Of a stretch of 64,000 nt of DNA, positions 60,046 to 64,000 are shown in pieces. A program made the translations under genes and the position numbers. Every line of letters starts with the position of its first letter. Position 1 is the stretch's first letter. Location of the stretch: NCBI RefSeq assembly GCF_014269035.2, contig NZ_JABWRP020000023.1, forward strand, positions 1-64,000, given 5' to 3'. The stretch is from Pseudomonas vlassakiae. GTDB taxonomy: Bacteria; Pseudomonadota; Gammaproteobacteria; Pseudomonadales; Pseudomonadaceae. The notes beneath the pieces were generated by a model that did not search any database, had not been told where the DNA came from, and saw only the letters and a list, made by a program, of their open reading frames with translations.

Positions 60046-62190
60046 TCAATTCACCTGTTGCTGACGCAGGCCTTCGAGCACGGTTTCCAGGGCCCGCTCG
60101 AACAGCAGGCCATCATCCAGCAACCGCGCCTCGCCTCGGCGCAGGGCTTGCGCCAGGCCGACCGTGTTCCATTCGCGCACCTTCATCCCGGTGCGGTTGG
60201 CGAAGACCAGCCGGTCGCTGCTGTCGATGCGCGCCACCAGCTTGCAGCGCAGCGGCTCGTCGTCATCGAGCATTTCCACCCAGGTACCGATCCGCAGGCG
60301 CTGCACCAGGCGCAGCTCTGGCGCTTGCTCATCGCGTTGAAGCAGCGGTGCGCAGACGGACTCCTCGGCGATGGCCAGCACGATGTCCTCGGCCACCAGC
60401 ACTTCAGCCAGTTCAGCACTGCCGGCTGGCTGGTCGCCCCCCGCGCAGGCACGCAAGTGCAGTTGCTCCAGTTGCAGGAAGAACTCGCGGGTGGCAGCCG
60501 AGTCCAGCGCCACGCTGGCCAGGCCGTCACGCAGGGCCTTGAGCAGGCCAGGCACTTGCTGCAACAACACCTGCGGCTGCTGATGCGGGGCAATGCTGGC
60601 GAGCAAGGTATCCATGGTTTCCAGCCCCTGCTGCCAGGCTGGGGACGCTTCGCCCTGCTTGAGCCAGGCCATCAACAGTACCTGGCTCCAGGCGTGCACC
60701 AGCATGTGCACCACCCCCTGCGGCAGGGTCCGCCCGCGCAGACGCTGGTTGAGCGCTTGCTGCACTTGCTGACGTGCCTGCAAGGCACGGGCGCGTCCTT
60801 CTTCAGCATCGCGTGTGCGCTGCTCGAGCAGCTCGTTGCGCCGGCGCTCGTCCTGGCTGAAGGCGAGGAAATCATCGAGCAGCTCGGCGAACAGCGTGGT
60901 GTCTTCGGTGAAATCGTTGAGCAAGCGCTGGACGATGCGCTCCACGCGCAGATGCAAGCTGTCGCGCATGCCTTCGCTGCCGGTTTCCCAGCCGATCGCA
61001 GCAGCGGCGATTTCGTTCATCAGGCGCCGCGCCGGGTGGCTCGCGCGGCTGAACAGGCTTTTGTCCAGCAGCGCTACCTTGAGCAGCGGAATATGCAAGC
61101 GAACGATCAGTGCGCGCAGGCTCTGCGGCAGGTTGTCGTCGGCAGCGATGCAGGCGAACAGCAGGCCGACCAGGTTGATCGTGTCCTCGTCGGTGCCGGC
61201 GATGCGCCGGCGGGTGCCACTGCGCACGCTGACCCGCAGCAGCAACTGTTCAAGCTGCTGGTCCAGGTCGAAGTCGTCATCGTCGGTCGTTGCCGGCACG
61301 TAGTGCTGCAGGTGCGATAGCAGGCGCAGCAGGTCGGCAGTACTGATCGGCTGGGCGGCGGCAGCGGCTTGCAGGCGCGGAGCGACACGGCCTCTGCAGG
61401 GTGCCAGCAGGCCTTCCAGCGACCGCATGAAAGCCTGCCCGGCACTGTCAGCGCCCATCGCATCGGCCTCGAGGTTGGCCGACACCCGTCGTGTACCCAC
61501 GCGGCGGTCCTCGGCGCGCCGCCGCGGTGCCGCCTGCAACTCGGGCATCACGCCCGCAGCGGCCAGCAACTGGTTGGCTTCTGCATAAAGCACGTCGACG
61601 TCACGCAGCACATAACGCTCGAACAGCTTCAGCAGAATCAGCTTGACCCGCAGGCCGACGCCCAAGTTGCGCCCGGCATCGAGGAAGTAACTACACAGTG
61701 CAGCAGGCCCGAACGGGTTCTGCTGTTCGTCGAAGCTGCGCGAGAGCAGGCATTGCAAACGCTGGCCCAATTGCTCGAGGGCGACGCCATCGCGCGACAG
61801 CACGCGGGCAACCATGCCATCGACGGCAGCGGTACGCTCCTTTTGCGCTTTGTTTTTCGCCGCCATCTGGCCCAGCGGGTCGAACTGGCCGATCCGGGCG
61901 AAGGTATCGTAGAAGATGTCGAGAAAGCCGCGTTCGATGTGCTTGCGCTTCAGGCGCAGGTCGCGCATGGCCTCGAAGTAGAGGTTCTGGTCGAACCGGT
62001 CCACCGCCCGATCGGCCATTTCGAACAGCGTATCGTCGGCATTGTCGAACAGCGCCTGCAGGCCCTGACGCAATTGCAGCGCGGCCTTGTCGCGCACCTG
62101 CAGGAGCAACACCGGGAGGCAAGGCAAAGGCGTGCGAGCGCCCCGATCGATGGCGGCCGAGAGGGGCACCACCTTGCCTTCTTTTTGCAT
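60046..62190 (-). CDS. DUF1631 family protein
   Basis: 714 aa protein matching the uncharacterised DUF1631 family (once misnamed thymidine phosphorylase). Landmarks are the N-terminal LQLRQGLQALFDNADDTLFEMADRA segment and the long helical middle with FTEDTTLFAELLDDFLAFSQ, and the C-terminal part has a PilZ-like look (VEMLDDDEPLRCKLVARIDSS, FANRTGMKVREW). PilZ identity is only a suspicion. It sits between ampD and nadC with no overlap. Function unknown. Confidence 0.85.
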   Translation of the reverse strand: MQKEGKVVPLSAAIDRGARTPLPCLPVLLLQVRDKAALQLRQGLQALFDNADDTLFEMADRAVDRFDQNLYFEAMRDLRLKRKHIERGFLDIFYDTFARIGQFDPLGQMAAKNKAQKERTAAVDGMVARVLSRDGVALEQLGQRLQCLLSRSFDEQQNPFGPAALCSYFLDAGRNLGVGLRVKLILLKLFERYVLRDVDVLYAEANQLLAAAGVMPELQAAPRRRAEDRRVGTRRVSANLEADAMGADSAGQAFMRSLEGLLAPCRGRVAPRLQAAAAAQPISTADLLRLLSHLQHYVPATTDDDDFDLDQQLEQLLLRVSVRSGTRRRIAGTDEDTINLVGLLFACIAADDNLPQSLRALIVRLHIPLLKVALLDKSLFSRASHPARRLMNEIAAAAIGWETGSEGMRDSLHLRVERIVQRLLNDFTEDTTLFAELLDDFLAFSQDERRRNELLEQRTRDAEEGRARALQARQQVQQALNQRLRGRTLPQGVVHMLVHAWSQVLLMAWLKQGEASPAWQQGLETMDTLLASIAPHQQPQVLLQQVPGLLKALRDGLASVALDSAATREFFLQLEQLHLRACAGGDQPAGSAELAEVLVAEDIVLAIAEESVCAPLLQRDEQAPELRLVQRLRIGTWVEMLDDDEPLRCKLVARIDSSDRLVFANRTGMKVREWNTVGLAQALRRGEARLLDDGLLFERALETVLEGLRQQQVN

Positions 62191-62400
62191 CCCGGACTCC
62201 TTGCTGGGTGACGTAATCGATACGGCGAGAGATCGTCAAAGCTATGACGCCAAATGTTGGGCGCCATTATCGATAAAAATGCCGATAGCTGCCAGCACTC
62301 TTCACTGGCCGATTAATGACCGCGGTTTCAGGCAAATGCTCACGCGGCCTGACCAAAGGTCGCCTGCACGGCAGCTGTACACGGCGCCGCCCCCCTGCCC

Positions 62401-62406
62401 TATAAT
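62401..62406 (+). promoter_or_regulatory. nadC promoter -10 element
   Basis: TATAAT, a perfect -10, is 28 nt before the nadC ATG. The -35 region (TACACG at 17-nt spacing) is poor. It lies in the 244-nt gap upstream of nadC. Confidence 0.6.
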
Positions 62407-62434
62407 CGCCGGCACCTAGCTTGTGGAGCCGACC

Positions 62435-63283
62435 ATGCCGAACCTACGCCTTGCCGACCTGACCGCCGAGATCGAAGCCAATGTGCGCCGCGCACTGCTG
62501 GAAGACATCGGCAGTGGCGACATTACCGCGCAGCTGATCCCGGCCGAGCGCCTGGCCAAGGCCACCATCATCACCCGCGAAGACTGCGTGATCGCCGGCA
62601 CCGCCTGGGTCGATGCCGTGTTCCGTCAGCTCGACCCGCGCGTGGCGGTGCACTGGCAGGTTGCCGATGGCGAGCGCGCCACCGCCAACCAACCGCTGTT
62701 CCACCTCGAGGGCCCGGCACGTTCGCTGCTCAGCGGCGAGCGCAGCGCGCTGAACTTCCTGCAGCTGCTGTCGGGTGTGGCCACTCGCGCGCGCTTGCTC
62801 GCCGACCTGGTCGAAGGCACCCAGGTGCAGCTACTCGACACCCGCAAGACCGTGCCGGGCCTGCGCCTGGCGCAGAAGTACGCGGTCACCTGCGGTGGTT
62901 GCCACAACCATCGCATCGGCCTGTACGACGCCTTCCTGATCAAGGAAAACCACATTGCCGCCAGCGGTGGCGTGGCCGAAGCCGTGGCCGCAGCGCACCG
63001 CATCGCCCCCGGCAAGCCGGTGGAAATCGAAGTGGAAAGCCTGGATGAACTGCGCCAGGCGCTGAGTGCGGGCGCGGACATCATCATGCTCGACGAGCTG
63101 ACCCTGGACGAGATGCGCGAAGCTGTGCGTATCACTGCGGGCAAGGCCAAGCTGGAAGCCAGTGGCGGGGTCAACGAAACCACCCTGCGCGTGATTGCCG
63201 AGACCGGCGTCGACTACATCTCGATTGGCGCCATGACCAAGGATGTGAAGGCCGTGGACTTGTCGATGCGCCTGAGCCTGTAA
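62435..63283 (+). CDS. nadC: Nicotinate-nucleotide pyrophosphorylase (quinolinate phosphoribosyltransferase)
   Basis: 282 aa enzyme of de novo NAD synthesis, converting quinolinate and PRPP to nicotinate mononucleotide. Landmarks are DTRKTVPGLRLAQKYAV, CGGCHNHRIGLYDAFLIKEN, EIEVES and the C-terminal GVDYISIGAMTKDVKAVD. An in-frame GTG lies 12 nt upstream but GGAG is spaced for this ATG. Convergent with trxB, with a shared terminator between them. Confidence 0.96.
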   Translation: MPNLRLADLTAEIEANVRRALLEDIGSGDITAQLIPAERLAKATIITREDCVIAGTAWVDAVFRQLDPRVAVHWQVADGERATANQPLFHLEGPARSLLSGERSALNFLQLLSGVATRARLLADLVEGTQVQLLDTRKTVPGLRLAQKYAVTCGGCHNHRIGLYDAFLIKENHIAASGGVAEAVAAAHRIAPGKPVEIEVESLDELRQALSAGADIIMLDELTLDEMREAVRITAGKAKLEASGGVNETTLRVIAETGVDYISIGAMTKDVKAVDLSMRLSL

Positions 63284-63298
63284 GCGAATCGCGGGCAG

Positions 63299-63328
63299 AA
63301 AAAAACCGGCCAATCGGCCGGTTTTTCT
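63299..63328. terminator. Bidirectional terminator between nadC and trxB
   Basis: AAAAACCGGCC pairs with GGCCGGTTTTT around a 4-nt loop. It lies 16 nt past the nadC stop and about 10 nt past the trxB stop on the other strand. Confidence 0.9.
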
Positions 63329-63337
63329 TTGCCTGAA

Positions 63338-64000
63338 TCAGAACGAGGCGTTGGCCAGGCCGTCCAGGTAACGCTCGACGTCCAGTGCCGCCATGCAGCC
63401 AGCGCCAGCCGAGGTGATGGCCTGACGGTAAACGTGGTCGGCCACGTCGCCCGCAGCGAACACACCTTCGACGTTGGTGGCGGTGGCGTTGCCTTCACGG
63501 CCGCCGTTGACCACCAGGTAGCCGTCCTTGAGGGCCAGCTGGCCTTCGAACAGCGAGGTGTTCGGGGTGTGGCCAATGGCGATGAACACGCCGTCGACCT
63601 TGATTTCGTCGCTGCTGCCATCGTTGTTCTTCAGGCGCGCGCCGGTCACGCCCATGTTGTCACCCAGCACTTCGTCCAGGGTGGCGTTCAGCTTGAGTTC
63701 GATCTTGCCTTCGGCGACACGGGCGTTGAGCTTGTCGACCAGGATCTTCTCGGCGCGGAAGGTTTCGCGGCGGTGCACCAGGGTCACCTTGCTGGCGATG
63801 TTGGCCAGGTACAGCGCTTCTTCCACGGCAGTGTTGCCGCCGCCGACCACGGCGACCGGCTTGTTGCGGTAGAAGAAACCGTCGCAGGTGGCGCAGGCCG
63901 AAACGCCCTTGCCCATGAACGCTTCTTCCGACGGCAGGCCCAGGTAACGGGCGCTGGCGCCAGTGGCGATGATCAGCGCGTCGCAGGTGTACTGGCCGCT
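63338..64000 (-). CDS. trxB: Thioredoxin reductase (C-terminal part, truncated by window edge)
   Basis: The 3' 221 codons of an NADPH-dependent thioredoxin reductase that continues beyond the window. Visible: the redox pair CATC in VSACATCDGFFYR, the NADPH-binding VVGGGNTAVEEALYLAN, HRRETFRAE, and the final FAD motif FAAGDVADHVYRQAITSAGAGCMAALD. The N-terminal FAD-binding strand is outside the window. The stop is convergent with nadC. Confidence 0.96.
   Translation of the reverse strand, partial: SGQYTCDALIIATGASARYLGLPSEEAFMGKGVSACATCDGFFYRNKPVAVVGGGNTAVEEALYLANIASKVTLVHRRETFRAEKILVDKLNARVAEGKIELKLNATLDEVLGDNMGVTGARLKNNDGSSDEIKVDGVFIAIGHTPNTSLFEGQLALKDGYLVVNGGREGNATATNVEGVFAAGDVADHVYRQAITSAGAGCMAALDVERYLDGLANASF

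Overview
The window is a stretch of chromosome from a GC-rich fluorescent pseudomonad, most likely of the Pseudomonas putida group. This rests on the product set (CyoABCDE oxidase, NorR/flavohaemoglobin pair, giant LapF-type adhesin, FruB-FruK-FruA phosphotransferase system with FruR, AmpD-AmpE-NadC-TrxB block), on many REP palindromes of the P. putida type (TGTGGGAGCGGG...CCCGCGAAG), and on a gene order that matches what I remember of the P. putida KT2440 PP_0786-PP_0816 region. No tRNA, rRNA, insertion sequence, prophage or CRISPR array was seen.

Layout. 1-5.5 kb: a selenium block, with a PhnCDE-like ABC importer (minus strand) divergent from selD and mnmH/selU (plus strand). 5.5-9 kb: small genes (LprI-like secreted protein, small membrane protein, GNAT acetyltransferase, YkgJ-type Cys-cluster protein) and the aminotransferase alaC. 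9.3-14.2 kb: the cyoABCDE cytochrome o oxidase operon, with a perfect ANR/FNR box far upstream. 14.7-18.4 kb: dsbB, hmp, and norR divergent from hmp with NorR-type sites between them. 18.6-34.9 kb: lapF (3830 codons, about 35 Ig-like repeats) followed by a dedicated type I secretion system (TolC-like, ABC/permease, HlyD-like), then cheV. 36-37.8 kb: a secreted small protein plus a second YkgJ protein, then a gene-poor patch with a broken reading frame, a 63-nt inverted repeat pair and a short tandem repeat. 37.8-44.2 kb: an RND pump (adaptor and permease) with a metal-type two-component system. 44.3-48.7 kb: a small exported protein, an OprD-type porin, a diguanylate cyclase, a ferritin-like DUF2383 protein and a DUF3820 protein. 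48.8-56.4 kb: the fructose PTS operon fruBKA, divergent fruR with a textbook Cra operator, and a TatD hydrolase. 56.4-64 kb: a chemoreceptor, ampE, ampD, a DUF1631 protein, nadC and the C-terminal part of trxB, which runs off the window edge.

How it works together. The cell imports a selenium oxyanion (inferred), activates it to selenophosphate (SelD) and puts it into tRNA wobble uridines (MnmH). Respiration and nitric oxide defence sit side by side: cyo under a possible ANR switch, and hmp under NorR with a sigma-54-like promoter. The middle of the window is about surface life: LapF is exported by its own secretion system, with CheV, a diguanylate cyclase and a chemoreceptor nearby. The right half is nutrient uptake (OprD porin, fructose PTS with Cra control), cell-wall recycling (AmpD/AmpE) and NAD synthesis.

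Nothing here is a clearly new system. The least described items are the selenium-linked ABC importer, the RND pump under a metal-type two-component system, the 37.1-37.8 kb repeat patch, and several small proteins of unknown function.
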